From: JACKAQ01 sp965227145
Lineage (GTDB): Bacteria > Calditrichota > Calditrichia > RBG-13-44-9 > J075
Length of the DNA: 64,000 nt
Direction: 5' to 3'
Assembly: GCA_965227145.1 (NCBI GenBank)
Contig: OZ245730.1
Coordinates: 5,208,001 to 5,272,000 of the forward strand
Part shown: piece after piece, positions 26,801 through 34,419 of the stretch
Layout of the letters: each line of letters starts with the position of its first letter
How positions within the stretch are numbered: the first letter of the stretch is position 1
Program-made: the position numbers and the translations under genes
The notes under the pieces: generated by a model
The model's database searches: none
What the model was told of the DNA's origin: nothing
The model's input: only the letters and a program-made list of their open reading frames with translations

Positions 26801-26966
26801 TAGCAACGAAAACGGCTTTCGCCTGAACGATTTGAATGCGGCGGTAGGCGTTGCGGCGCGGCTGAACATCGGCTACTTTTTGCTGCAATACGAACTGGCG
26901 TGGCCAACCGATTTGCAGAATTTCGGTTCACCGGTCAAACGCTTTTCGATCGGGACATTTTTCTAA
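23838..26966 (+). CDS. Outer-membrane metallopeptidase / TolB-propeller / Omp85-barrel protein
   Basis: A 1042-residue protein with a signal peptide (cleavage near LQAQ) and three parts. (1) Residues ~25-280: a peptidase-MA-like gluzincin domain with H143-E-L-V-H147 and a later Glu in WFVEGMAEYLS. (2) Residues ~290-600: PD40/TolB-type blades such as APAVSPDGKRVAYVANKDLD, LSPTFSPEGERLVFAG and SPQWSPDGREIAFISDYEG. (3) Residues ~690-1042: a beta-barrel with the Omp85 signature GGPYYYRGADYNELIGSNFL followed by LEWRFPI, and a final aromatic residue. It should be anchored in the outer membrane with the other domains in the periplasm or outside. GGAGGAAATT precedes the ATG. Confidence 0.87.
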   Translation: MIRNRFSRALFKAVAIIILLTPALQAQVGYYFGQNKVRYKDFDWKVYRTEHFDVYYYNETDITARDAARMAERGYAYLSKTLGHNVKDRIPLILYASLNDFAQTNVINGLLDQGTRGVTESLKNRVTLPITGSYREFNHVLVHELVHAFQYDIMFNNELNITRFNPPLWFVEGMAEYLSAGMDNTTRMWVRDGLIHDDLMSVQKLNGTYDIRVYRLGQSLWHYIGENYGREMVGKIFKMAARSGNVERAIKSYLNMDLKQLTTAWHTYAKSLTVPADTTMAMPADVAQQLTHRGSYYHRMNIAPAVSPDGKRVAYVANKDLDEEIYVLTQKPDGSYEQKHLISGGKSRQFETLRYFETAMGWSRDGKKLAFISKSGAKDVIYIVDSHSGKVLQEFQFERLNGLLSPTFSPEGERLVFAGLQGGISDLYLLNLGNGNLRRLTNDKFATLHPQWGPENEIVFITDRGKDSNAGQLLFSDYDLAIYDLSDNTIQLVTDLPGSETSPQWSPDGREIAFISDYEGIPNIYRIRLDDGEIRRLTALKSGVSGITETTPAFSWSANGNAMVFSAFVDASWQLFKVNPDELIPEIPVSPEKVSENAGKNAAIAISVTTEALPDTAEKVQKTSLEKRIFNTFPTEEETPDSAVTVQIDNQSIAVKDSVINTAPMLATAGWLPEIPDINTIYTGYELSPDDSVETRDYSSNFKLDAVQVGGGYNTFFGVQGGAAFLFSDMLGNHTLYLSSELQFSDPRYSDFGLTYFNQANRWSWGVQAFQSSLSYLTAANFNQVGLIRDTYRGFNGLVAYPFSKFARVELTGGVTWINEDFVVETYNFNGLDRETTDIGTFNYGLFSAAMVFDHSTYGPLGPSKGYRSRFSVETTTNDIQSTTLLADYRKYFRTSSRTVLAWRFMGAGSVGKDDRFFDIGGPYYYRGADYNELIGSNFLLSNLEWRFPILPFLPPTMDFLSGAAFADAAGAWGINSRFYDNPTFQPFSNENGFRLNDLNAAVGVAARLNIGYFLLQYELAWPTDLQNFGSPVKRFSIGTFF

Positions 26967-27005
26967 AACGCAGTTGAATATCCAATCCATCCCTCCTCGT
27001 ACCAA

Positions 27006-27038
27006 CGCTCCGGTGACATTTGCCGGGGCGTTTTTTTT
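27006..27038 (+). terminator. Rho-independent terminator
   Basis: CGCTCCGG / CCGGGGCG stem (one G-T pair), nine-base loop, then eight T. It lies 40 bases after the outer-membrane protein stop and touches the 3' end of the convergent mpgP gene. Confidence 0.88.
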
Positions 27039-27858
27039 ACCGCAATTTCGATAACAGCTGCTTTTGAAAAACCTGCATCGCCATCACCCACCCTTTTGGA
27101 CCGATACCATTGATTTTATGCAACTTAGGCAACTCGATATCCTGCCAGGTGCCATCCGGTTTTTGCACGAGAAACGCCACATCGGTAGCTGCCAGCAGCG
27201 GCGCGTCGTTGGCGCTGTCGCCCAAACTGACGGTGTGAACCTCGCCAAATTGCTGCCGGAAAATTTCCGCGAGCAGGTGAACAGCGGTGCCTTTGTCCGC
27301 CGTCGCGGATGTAACTGTAAAAAATCGCCCGCCGGAAACCGCAACCAAACCGAACGGTTTTAGCGCATCGCGGATGGTCTGCTGTTCTGTTTCGGTGAGT
27401 GGCGTAAGTATTGTTTCGCTGTAATCGCGGGTGGCGGCGCGCTTTGCGGCTGCTTTATCAAGCCCGGTAATTGCGCAAATTTCCGCAACAGACAAATCGC
27501 AATAACATTTGAACCCGATGCCCGTTTCCGAACGGATATTTGCCAGCGCCGCGCGGATTTCCGCAACCGGTTTGCCCAATTCAATCACCAAAAAACCGGC
27601 GGTTTCGCGTTGCGTTTTCACCGGAACGGTAAAATAATGTTTCGGGATAAACACTGCGTTGCCGTTTTCCACGATAAACGGCGCCGAAATATCCAGCGCC
27701 GTCCGGTAAAATTCCTGTTCCGCAAACGTTTTGGACGAGCAAAAAATCACCGGAAAATTCAGCGATTTCAGCCATTGCACCGCCGGACGACTCACCTCGT
27801 AGCGATATTTTTCGTCCAGCAACGTGCCATCCAGATCAGTGAAAATGAGTTGTTTCAT
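27037..27858 (-). CDS. mpgP: Mannosyl-3-phosphoglycerate phosphatase
   Basis: A 273-residue HAD-superfamily (Cof/MPGP type) phosphatase. Motif I is TDLDGTLLDE, motif II is in FCSSKT, and motifs III/IV are ADKGTAV and SLGDSANDAPLLAATDVAFLV. It dephosphorylates mannosyl-3-phosphoglycerate to mannosylglycerate, a compatible solute. Its ATG overlaps the stop of mpgS by ATGA (27855-27858), which supports coupled translation and the assignment over generic sugar phosphatases. It is the last gene of the operon. Confidence 0.92.
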   Translation of the reverse strand: MKQLIFTDLDGTLLDEKYRYEVSRPAVQWLKSLNFPVIFCSSKTFAEQEFYRTALDISAPFIVENGNAVFIPKHYFTVPVKTQRETAGFLVIELGKPVAEIRAALANIRSETGIGFKCYCDLSVAEICAITGLDKAAAKRAATRDYSETILTPLTETEQQTIRDALKPFGLVAVSGGRFFTVTSATADKGTAVHLLAEIFRQQFGEVHTVSLGDSANDAPLLAATDVAFLVQKPDGTWQDIELPKLHKINGIGPKGWVMAMQVFQKQLLSKLR

Positions 27859-29057
27859 TTTGCAGCTTCACGTGCTTTCATCAATTCGGTGTAACCTTCA
27901 TTTTTTATAATATCAAAAAATTTACGCAAATCAATTTTCGAAAGCGCCGGATAATAGCTGGCATTTTTGGGTTGTTCATTTTTTTTCACAAATTTTCGCT
28001 GCAGCATTTCTTCAAAAATAGCATCTTTGATCGCTTGTGGCGTTACCGGCGAATGAAAAATGACCTGCAGCGCCGCATAAATCATATGTTCAACGTGCTC
28101 TGTGCCCTTTTGTTCGTGCAAATGCGGATTCCGCGATTCGATCTGAAACACCTCGATCTGCTGTTTCAAAATTTCCTCGTGCGGATTGTTGCTGATGCCG
28201 CCGAATCGCTCCAGCATGTTCATAAAATGATACGGCTCGATTGAATATCCGGTGGAATATTCGAGTTGCATCGCCAAATCGAGCGTCATCGCGTGTTCAC
28301 CGGCGTTGCCGGTTTTGATCACTTCGGTTTCGAATCCGGTGTAATGGGTGAGCAACCGGTTTAAAAATGAATTGGTGATCACCGAGGTGCGTCCCCATTT
28401 GGCGAAAAACAATTCCGATTCCACAATTTTGGGTTTGCTGTGCCAGGAAATTCGCACCATCGAATATTTGGATTTACTCAACGCAAATCCGGCGGAATAA
28501 ATGCGGACATATTCATGAACTGATCCCGGAAAATAATTGTCGGCATCGATGAATCCAATATATTTTTTGCCCGCGAGACGCGCCAGCATCGTCCCGATAA
28601 TCATGCCTTCGGCTTTGCCGTTTTTCACGATGCCGTCTTTCGACAAAATTTCGCTGTAACCGGTTTCTGCAAAGGCTTCGGAGAGTTTCGGATCTTTTTG
28701 ATGCACGATCAAAATATGTTTGCGGCTGAATCGCTGATAGGTTTCGATGGCGGCGCATTCCAGCGCAAAACGATCCACCGGTTCGCGCGGGCTGTTGGAC
28801 ACTATGATGATCAAACACTGGTGCGGAATGCCATACAATACGCCTTCGAGCAGCTTCAGATTTTCATCTTTCATCGGCACGACAACCGCCATTTGCTCCT
28901 CGATGTCATACAATGTTTCGTACGAAATGCGCTCCACCACCCGCAATTCATCGTTTGCGCTTTTGCTAACGCCGGAATCCAGCTCGTACACTTTTTGCAG
29001 TCCGTAAAACAGGTTGGAGCCAATCCGCTCCGCTTCTCTGGGAATTTCGATTCTCAT
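27855..29057 (-). CDS. mpgS: Mannosyl-3-phosphoglycerate synthase
   Basis: A 400-residue retaining GT55 glycosyltransferase that joins GDP-mannose and 3-phosphoglycerate. Typical blocks: MRIEIPREAERIGSNLFYG, AVVVPMKDENLKLLEGVLYG, IIIVSNSPREPVDRF, the metal-binding KYIGFIDADNYFPGSVHEY, and GNAGEHAMTLDLAMQL. GGAGGAG eight bases before ATG 29057 fixes the start, and the ATG overlaps the mannosidase stop (ATGA). Bacterial MpgS/MpgP make mannosylglycerate under salt or heat stress. Confidence 0.94.
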   Translation of the reverse strand: MRIEIPREAERIGSNLFYGLQKVYELDSGVSKSANDELRVVERISYETLYDIEEQMAVVVPMKDENLKLLEGVLYGIPHQCLIIIVSNSPREPVDRFALECAAIETYQRFSRKHILIVHQKDPKLSEAFAETGYSEILSKDGIVKNGKAEGMIIGTMLARLAGKKYIGFIDADNYFPGSVHEYVRIYSAGFALSKSKYSMVRISWHSKPKIVESELFFAKWGRTSVITNSFLNRLLTHYTGFETEVIKTGNAGEHAMTLDLAMQLEYSTGYSIEPYHFMNMLERFGGISNNPHEEILKQQIEVFQIESRNPHLHEQKGTEHVEHMIYAALQVIFHSPVTPQAIKDAIFEEMLQRKFVKKNEQPKNASYYPALSKIDLRKFFDIIKNEGYTELMKAREAAK

Positions 29058-32000
29058 TTTTTCTCCTCCGACAATCGTTTTTCGTAATAATTGGACAGAT
29101 ATTCGTACACCCGTTTTTTGGTGCGCGCCCAACACAATTCCTCGCCGATTTCCTCCAATTCATTTTCCATTTTGATGGTGTCCAGCAGTTGCTGGTTGAG
29201 CAGTGTGGAAATCCGCGCCTCATATAATTTGCGGGTGAGCGTGGTGATTTGCGCTTTTACCCGCTGCAATTCGGCCATTTTTTCGAGCTCCTGTTTGCCG
29301 CTGCGATCAATTTCGTCTTCTTTTTTATACGCTTCGTTTCGCAAATCGCGCAGTTCATTTTGGATTTGATAATAGCGATCGCGCTCCTCGCCAACTTCCT
29401 GCGGCGTGAGTACCGGCGGGAATGCCACATCCGGCAAATCCGGGTGCAATTCCAGTCCGCCCAGCGGAACCGTATCGTTTGACAACCGTTGGTTGGCAAT
29501 TTGGCTCAGCGATAATTTCAGCCGCAACGTGATGATTTCTTTGGGCTTAGCCGAAACAAAAACCACCCCGTTTTCCGGCGTAACGGGAGAAATCTCGTCC
29601 TCATTTAAATTTGCCAAATGCGCTGCCGCCACCGGCAAATTGATCTGCAATCCGGCGTTCACCGGTTCGTTGAGGGTGTTGTAAAACCGCACGATCACAC
29701 AGTCGCCATCTTCGGAACGCTTTAGCGCGGTGAGGCGCAGCGCGCCGGGGACATCTTCATTCACCCAATTGAGCAACGAAAATTCGTCCGGCAAACCGCC
29801 GTCATGCACGCCGGTGCGCACCGCCCGGAATTTCATGTTGTGGTTGTCTGCTTTAAAATGCGGTTTGTCCATTTTGAAATTGCCGGTGTTGGGATAAATC
29901 GCACATGAAAAATAGTGATCGCCGATTTCCTGCGCTTCCGGCGTGAAAATATGCGGTCCCACATCACCGATGCGCGTTTGCAAATCGTATCGCGCCAGCC
30001 AGCCGACCGAGCGCATCAGCGTTACCGCGATGGTCTGTTTTTTTTCCAAAATCTCGTATTCGCTCAGCTTTCCGCTGATCACGGTCAGACCTTTTTTGCC
30101 ATCACTCAGACCCGTAAAATTGTGGAAAATGCGCGTGTTCACCGGCGCAGTGTAGCGTCCGGCCAGCATCAGGCGACTCATTTTTTCGGGAATATGCTGA
30201 TCGGTGGACGGATCGCTGAGCGGGAATTTGGCAACATCAAACGGCTCTTCCGCATACGATTCGTCCGTTTGAATATTGCTCGGGAACATCAGCCGCAGGC
30301 GGTGATCTTTAATGGTGTTTTTCAAATGAATATGCAGCTCCACCCGGCGCGATGCGGCAGCCATTTCCACAAACATCTCGATGGGAAAATCGCGTTTTTG
30401 CGGGCTGCGCGATTGGCGGTCTTTGGTGAGCGATTCCGGTAATTGCAAGTTCAGCGAAACGCTGAAACAGGCCAGGCAATCGCCGTCGTGCACCAGCCGG
30501 ATGTTCGCTGTTTCATCGCGACTCGTGACAATTTCATCCGATTCGGGATAGGAATAATCGTAGGTATCGCCGGCGTCGCCACCGTTTTCGAACATTGCCA
30601 GATTCTCGAAATGATCACCGGTTTCCTTATTTTGCACATTCAGCGTACCGTTCGGGTTGATCTGCACTTTCAGGTAATCGTTTTCCATTGTGCAATTTTT
30701 TTCGGAAATATGAACACGGCGGTGCGGCACGGTTTCCGCTTTTTCCGGAAAAATGTAATAGGTTTTGTAACCGAGCGAAGGCACATCGTTGGCAAAAATG
30801 TAGATGTCCGCGCGATCCTCATCCTGCCAGGAATGTTGGAAGGCAACGGATTCGCCGCGCCCGTTTTTGATGCTGAACTCGCGGAAATCTTCCGGCAGAT
30901 CGATTGAAATACCGAACACATGACCGCGCGTTCGCGATGACGGATTGAACACCACCACCGGAATCGCATCGGGAAATTTGCCCGTATCGATAGTTTGGGC
31001 AATGGTGCGCAAGCTGATTTCGGTGATGTCCCGAGAGGAGCGGATCACATCGTTGAAACGTTCGTGCATGTCCCGCGCAATGGTGTCGATGTTGCAACCG
31101 CAAACGTCGTCGTGGGTGTGGTTCACCAGCAGCGTTTTCCAGATTCGCTCAAATTTCCGGCGAGAATAAACACTGCCGAACGCCCAGCAGAGCGTGGCGA
31201 ATGGCTCAGCCCAGCGTTCCAGTTCCCGTTGCGCTTCGTTGTTCTGGCTTTTCAAACGGCTGCGGCTGGAAAAAACGCCTTTCAAAATGGGCATGTATTT
31301 GCCGCTGTACAAATAGCCGCGAACGGTCGGCAATTCCGGTGCCGCTTCGCGGATTTTTTCCAGATATTCCGGCGGTGTGGATTGTTTGCAGTGAATGGTT
31401 TCGCCGCGTTTTTCGTTAAATTCTTCGATGATCGGGAACACGTCGTCCGGCCAGGGGACCTGCTCGTAACCGTTCATCAGCACCACATTGGGCGTGGATG
31501 CCAGCGGTAGCAGATCGTTGGTGTGCTTGTAAATGCGTTCCAGCGCGATTTCTTTGGTGAGCGACAGCACCATCGCGTTGCGATAGCTGTCCGCGAGATA
31601 CACGCTGAGAATTTTGGAACCGTCCGGCGATTCCCACCAGAATTCCGATTTGAGATCGTCCGGCGGCAGCTCAACGCCGCGCCAGACGAACGCGCCCTCA
31701 ATGCCAAATCCGCGATAAATTTGCGGCGCCTGGGCAATCTGCCCGAAGTTATCGAGCATCCACCCGACTTTCATCACGTTGCCGCTGCCGTATTGTTTGG
31801 CCATTTTTACGCCAATGAGCAGATTGCGCACCAGCGCCTCGCCGCTGACCAACCCCCAATCCGGCTGCAGATACGCGGGACCGACCAGTAACCGTCCTTC
31901 GCCGGCGTATTTACGGATGGCGCGTTTGGCAGCGCTGGCTTCGTCGCGGGAAAGTTGGTCGAGATAATCCTCGATCATCAGCGTTTGGCCGTCCAGCACA

Positions 32001-32173
32001 AAGCGGTATTCCGGATATTCCTCCAGCCGTTTGAACAGATTTTCGAAAAACGGCGGCAACCAGCGATTGGCATATTTCGCGGTGAAAATCCATTCGCGAT
32101 CCCAATGGTTATGCGAAATGATGTGCGCGGTTACTTTTTTCGAAGCGTGATTATCCGGGACGGTATTCGGCAT
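29054..32173 (-). CDS. GH38 alpha-mannosidase with C-terminal coiled coil
   Basis: A 1039-residue GH38 enzyme. The zinc/substrate motif HNHWDREW is at residues ~19-26; the likely nucleophile Asp is in GWMLDNFGQIAQAPQIYRGFGIEG; VNHTHDDVCGCNID and the C-terminal mannosidase beta domains follow. The last ~110 residues (QIQNELRDLRNEAYKKEDEI and onward) look coiled-coil, unusual for GH38. It heads the operon with mpgS and mpgP, so its natural substrate may be mannosylglycerate, as for E. coli MngB, or another alpha-mannoside. ATG at 32173 has AAAGG eight bases upstream; ATG at 32182 is a close alternative. Confidence 0.9.
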   Translation of the reverse strand: MPNTVPDNHASKKVTAHIISHNHWDREWIFTAKYANRWLPPFFENLFKRLEEYPEYRFVLDGQTLMIEDYLDQLSRDEASAAKRAIRKYAGEGRLLVGPAYLQPDWGLVSGEALVRNLLIGVKMAKQYGSGNVMKVGWMLDNFGQIAQAPQIYRGFGIEGAFVWRGVELPPDDLKSEFWWESPDGSKILSVYLADSYRNAMVLSLTKEIALERIYKHTNDLLPLASTPNVVLMNGYEQVPWPDDVFPIIEEFNEKRGETIHCKQSTPPEYLEKIREAAPELPTVRGYLYSGKYMPILKGVFSSRSRLKSQNNEAQRELERWAEPFATLCWAFGSVYSRRKFERIWKTLLVNHTHDDVCGCNIDTIARDMHERFNDVIRSSRDITEISLRTIAQTIDTGKFPDAIPVVVFNPSSRTRGHVFGISIDLPEDFREFSIKNGRGESVAFQHSWQDEDRADIYIFANDVPSLGYKTYYIFPEKAETVPHRRVHISEKNCTMENDYLKVQINPNGTLNVQNKETGDHFENLAMFENGGDAGDTYDYSYPESDEIVTSRDETANIRLVHDGDCLACFSVSLNLQLPESLTKDRQSRSPQKRDFPIEMFVEMAAASRRVELHIHLKNTIKDHRLRLMFPSNIQTDESYAEEPFDVAKFPLSDPSTDQHIPEKMSRLMLAGRYTAPVNTRIFHNFTGLSDGKKGLTVISGKLSEYEILEKKQTIAVTLMRSVGWLARYDLQTRIGDVGPHIFTPEAQEIGDHYFSCAIYPNTGNFKMDKPHFKADNHNMKFRAVRTGVHDGGLPDEFSLLNWVNEDVPGALRLTALKRSEDGDCVIVRFYNTLNEPVNAGLQINLPVAAAHLANLNEDEISPVTPENGVVFVSAKPKEIITLRLKLSLSQIANQRLSNDTVPLGGLELHPDLPDVAFPPVLTPQEVGEERDRYYQIQNELRDLRNEAYKKEDEIDRSGKQELEKMAELQRVKAQITTLTRKLYEARISTLLNQQLLDTIKMENELEEIGEELCWARTKKRVYEYLSNYYEKRLSEEKK

Positions 32174-32327
32174 ATTCAACATCCTTTCCGATTTATGGAG
32201 TGATTCGTTCGTTAAAGAATAGCGGCTTTCACCGAACGATTGTTGTGATTGTGCACAGAATTTGCATATTAACGAGGGTCCTTTTTCAATATAAAAATTA
32301 AAAAAGGTCATGCAAGGTTTTTTGGTC

Positions 32328-32359
32328 AAAAAAAAAAGGCGCCCGAATGAGCGCCTTTT
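32328..32359 (-). terminator. Terminator of the DUF2911 gene
   Basis: AAAAGGCGC / GCGCCTTTT stem with an eight-base loop (32334-32359), followed on the minus strand by a T-run (complement of 32328-32337). It separates the DUF2911 gene from the mannosidase operon downstream. Confidence 0.88.
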
Positions 32360-32387
32360 CATAAAAAAAAGTTGGATCAAAAAATGT

Positions 32388-33410
32388 TTACGGCAACGCA
32401 ACCGTGAACGGCACAGCCAGTTTGTCCCAGGTGATGTGCATTTCGGCAGCGGTGATGGCTTTGTCCGTCAACGTTAATTTGTTGGCGGCAATTGTGAACC
32501 ATTCGGTAGCGGTTTCGGTTTTTACCGGTGTTGCGGTGATGCGCAGTGCATCATTTGCGGCGTCGTAACCTTCTGTGCCACGGTGATCAGCTTTTTTATT
32601 AAAGATTATTGTCCACTCGGTTTCACCGGGAATGGTGAACAAACCGTAGCTGCCGGCGGGCAATTTTTGTCCGTTGACGGTTACATCCGAACTGGTTGTG
32701 AAAACCGTATTTTCGTTTGCGCCGGTGCGCCAGAGTTCGTTCAACGGCACCAGTTCGCCCCAAATGGTGCGGCCTTTTACGCCCGGACGGCTGTAAACAA
32801 CCTCAATTTTGGTGTTAGCGCCAATGGTTTGGGCGACTGTGCTTTTGAGGCTTTTGCGGATATCTTTGCCCGGCGCGGCGGTTACCACGGTAAACGGCAC
32901 TTTCACTTTTTCCCAGTGAATGGCGGCAGTGGCTTTGGTGCTGTCCAGCGATTCAAAACCGATGCTCAGCCATTCCGCGTGCGGTGCGCTTTGCGGCGTT
33001 GCGGTGATGCGCAGTGCATCCATTTTTTCGTCATATTCGTATGCGCCCCACTGATTCGCGGTCTTGTTGAAAATAATTGTCCAGCTATCTTTTCCCGGAA
33101 TTGTGAACAGCGAATACTCGCCGGCAGCCAGTTTTTCGCCGTTGATGAGCACATCCGTGCTTGCCGAAAAACGGGTGGCTTCGTTGGCACCGGTGCGCCA
33201 AACTTTGTCCATCGGCACCAGTTCGCCCCAAACCGTGCGGCCTTTCACCGCCGGACGGCCGTAATCGACAGCAACAACGGTGGTTTTACCAATCGTTTGC
33301 GAAACACTCGCAGCCGGACTCACCCGCGGTTTGGGCGGTTCATCCTGCGCAAATCCGGTTGCGCCAAACACCAGCATTCCAGCTACCAACATCTTGAGAA
33401 ATTTATTCAT
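32388..33410 (-). CDS. Exported protein with two DUF2911 domains
   Basis: A 340-residue protein with signal peptide (cleavage near GFAQ). It contains two copies of the DUF2911 domain, at about residues 30-175 and 190-340; each has a GRTVWGELVP / GRTIWGELVP block, WRTGANE, NGEKLAAGEYSLFTIPG or NGQKLPAGSYGLFTIPG, and WTIIFNK. The copies are clearly paralogous, so this is an internal duplication. DUF2911 proteins are common in Bacteroidota-like bacteria and their function is unknown. GGAGGT precedes the ATG at 33410; a terminator follows. Confidence 0.9.
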   Translation of the reverse strand: MNKFLKMLVAGMLVFGATGFAQDEPPKPRVSPAASVSQTIGKTTVVAVDYGRPAVKGRTVWGELVPMDKVWRTGANEATRFSASTDVLINGEKLAAGEYSLFTIPGKDSWTIIFNKTANQWGAYEYDEKMDALRITATPQSAPHAEWLSIGFESLDSTKATAAIHWEKVKVPFTVVTAAPGKDIRKSLKSTVAQTIGANTKIEVVYSRPGVKGRTIWGELVPLNELWRTGANENTVFTTSSDVTVNGQKLPAGSYGLFTIPGETEWTIIFNKKADHRGTEGYDAANDALRITATPVKTETATEWFTIAANKLTLTDKAITAAEMHITWDKLAVPFTVALP

Positions 33411-33624
33411 ACATAGACCTCCAAAGTTTATGTGATAAGGGTTATTTACTGCAATATTTTGGAATGAAATAATAACACATCTGCAGCGCGGATGATATCG
33501 GAATATTTTTTTGATGATTTGGCGATAATGCTACTGCAGCACAATTTGCAGTTATGCCAAAATAAGCACTTGAGTTAAAATCGATTTGCAGCTATATTTT
33601 TTATACAAAAATTCGGAGAAAAAA

Positions 33625-33867
33625 ATGAATCCTTCTGTCAAAAAAAAATCACCTGGACAAAAGCCAAAAAGCGTTGCCGCAATATTAAAAGAAATTGATC
33701 AACTTCCTGACTCCGAAATTGAACTGGTTTTGAAATCGTTGCTGAACCGGTTAGACAAAACAAATTCGGTAAATAAGATATTGGCAAAGTATCGCGGTAT
33801 TGCAGAAAACATTTGGGAGATCGACGCGCAACAACATATTACACAAATTAGAAGCAACGACAGATAA
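33625..33867 (+). CDS. Putative antitoxin of a VapBC-type pair
   Basis: An 80-residue basic-start, acidic-end protein with KSVAAILKEIDQLPDSEIELV, then YRGIAENIWEIDAQQHI. It has no strong family motif, but its stop overlaps the toxin start by one base, and toxin-antitoxin pairs have this layout. The C-terminal IAENIWEIDAQQHI half could be the toxin-binding segment. CGGAG lies seven bases before ATG 33625; the frame is open further upstream to 33586 without signal. Confidence 0.7.
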   Translation: MNPSVKKKSPGQKPKSVAAILKEIDQLPDSEIELVLKSLLNRLDKTNSVNKILAKYRGIAENIWEIDAQQHITQIRSNDR

Positions 33868-34277
33868 TGAAAATTTTTATCGATACTGCACCATTCATTT
33901 ACCACTTTGAAAATCACCCGATATATGCCGAAAAGTTCTCATCTTTTTTTTCAGAAAAATACCTCACCAACACTGTTTTTTTAACCATCGTAATAACGAT
34001 AATGGAATTTGGCGTGATGCCTTATCGAAAATCAAGAGATGATATTAATCTTGAATTCGAATCTTTTTTGAACACATTTGCCATCGAAATTGCACCTATT
34101 GACAAAGAAATTGCCAAAAAAGCAGCACAAATTCGAGCAAACTTTCCATCATTCAAAGCAATGGATAGCCTGCAATTTGCAACAGCCCAAAACGCCAACT
34201 GCAATATTTTTCTGACAAATGACAAACAATTAAAACAATTTTCCGGTATTTCAGTTTTACTGCTGGATGAATTGTAA
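33867..34277 (+). CDS. PIN-domain toxin (VapC-like)
   Basis: A 136-residue PIN-domain ribonuclease. Acidic residues are placed as in VapC: Asp in FIDTAPFIYHFE, Glu in TIMEFGVMP, Asp in KAMDSLQFATA and Asp in FLTNDKQLKQF. It probably cleaves tRNA or mRNA when freed from the antitoxin encoded just upstream. The pair is AT-richer than flanking genes, as is common for mobile toxin-antitoxin modules. Confidence 0.88.
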   Translation: MKIFIDTAPFIYHFENHPIYAEKFSSFFSEKYLTNTVFLTIVITIMEFGVMPYRKSRDDINLEFESFLNTFAIEIAPIDKEIAKKAAQIRANFPSFKAMDSLQFATAQNANCNIFLTNDKQLKQFSGISVLLLDEL

Positions 34278-34419
34278 TTCAATACCCAAATCTTCTTTAA
34301 ACCCAACCATTAATTTTCAAATCCTCAAATTTCCCAAAAACATCACTTGCATTTTAATTCAAACGCGGTAACCTATTGCAGATTGGAATGTCACGCAGAT
34401 ATAACTTGAGGAATACGGC

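Noticed and set aside
32200..32330. Phe-rich leader ORF upstream of the mannosidase
   Set aside because: A few Phe codons occur, but there is no ordered leader ORF with terminator and antiterminator before that gene; the hairpin there belongs to the DUF2911 gene.
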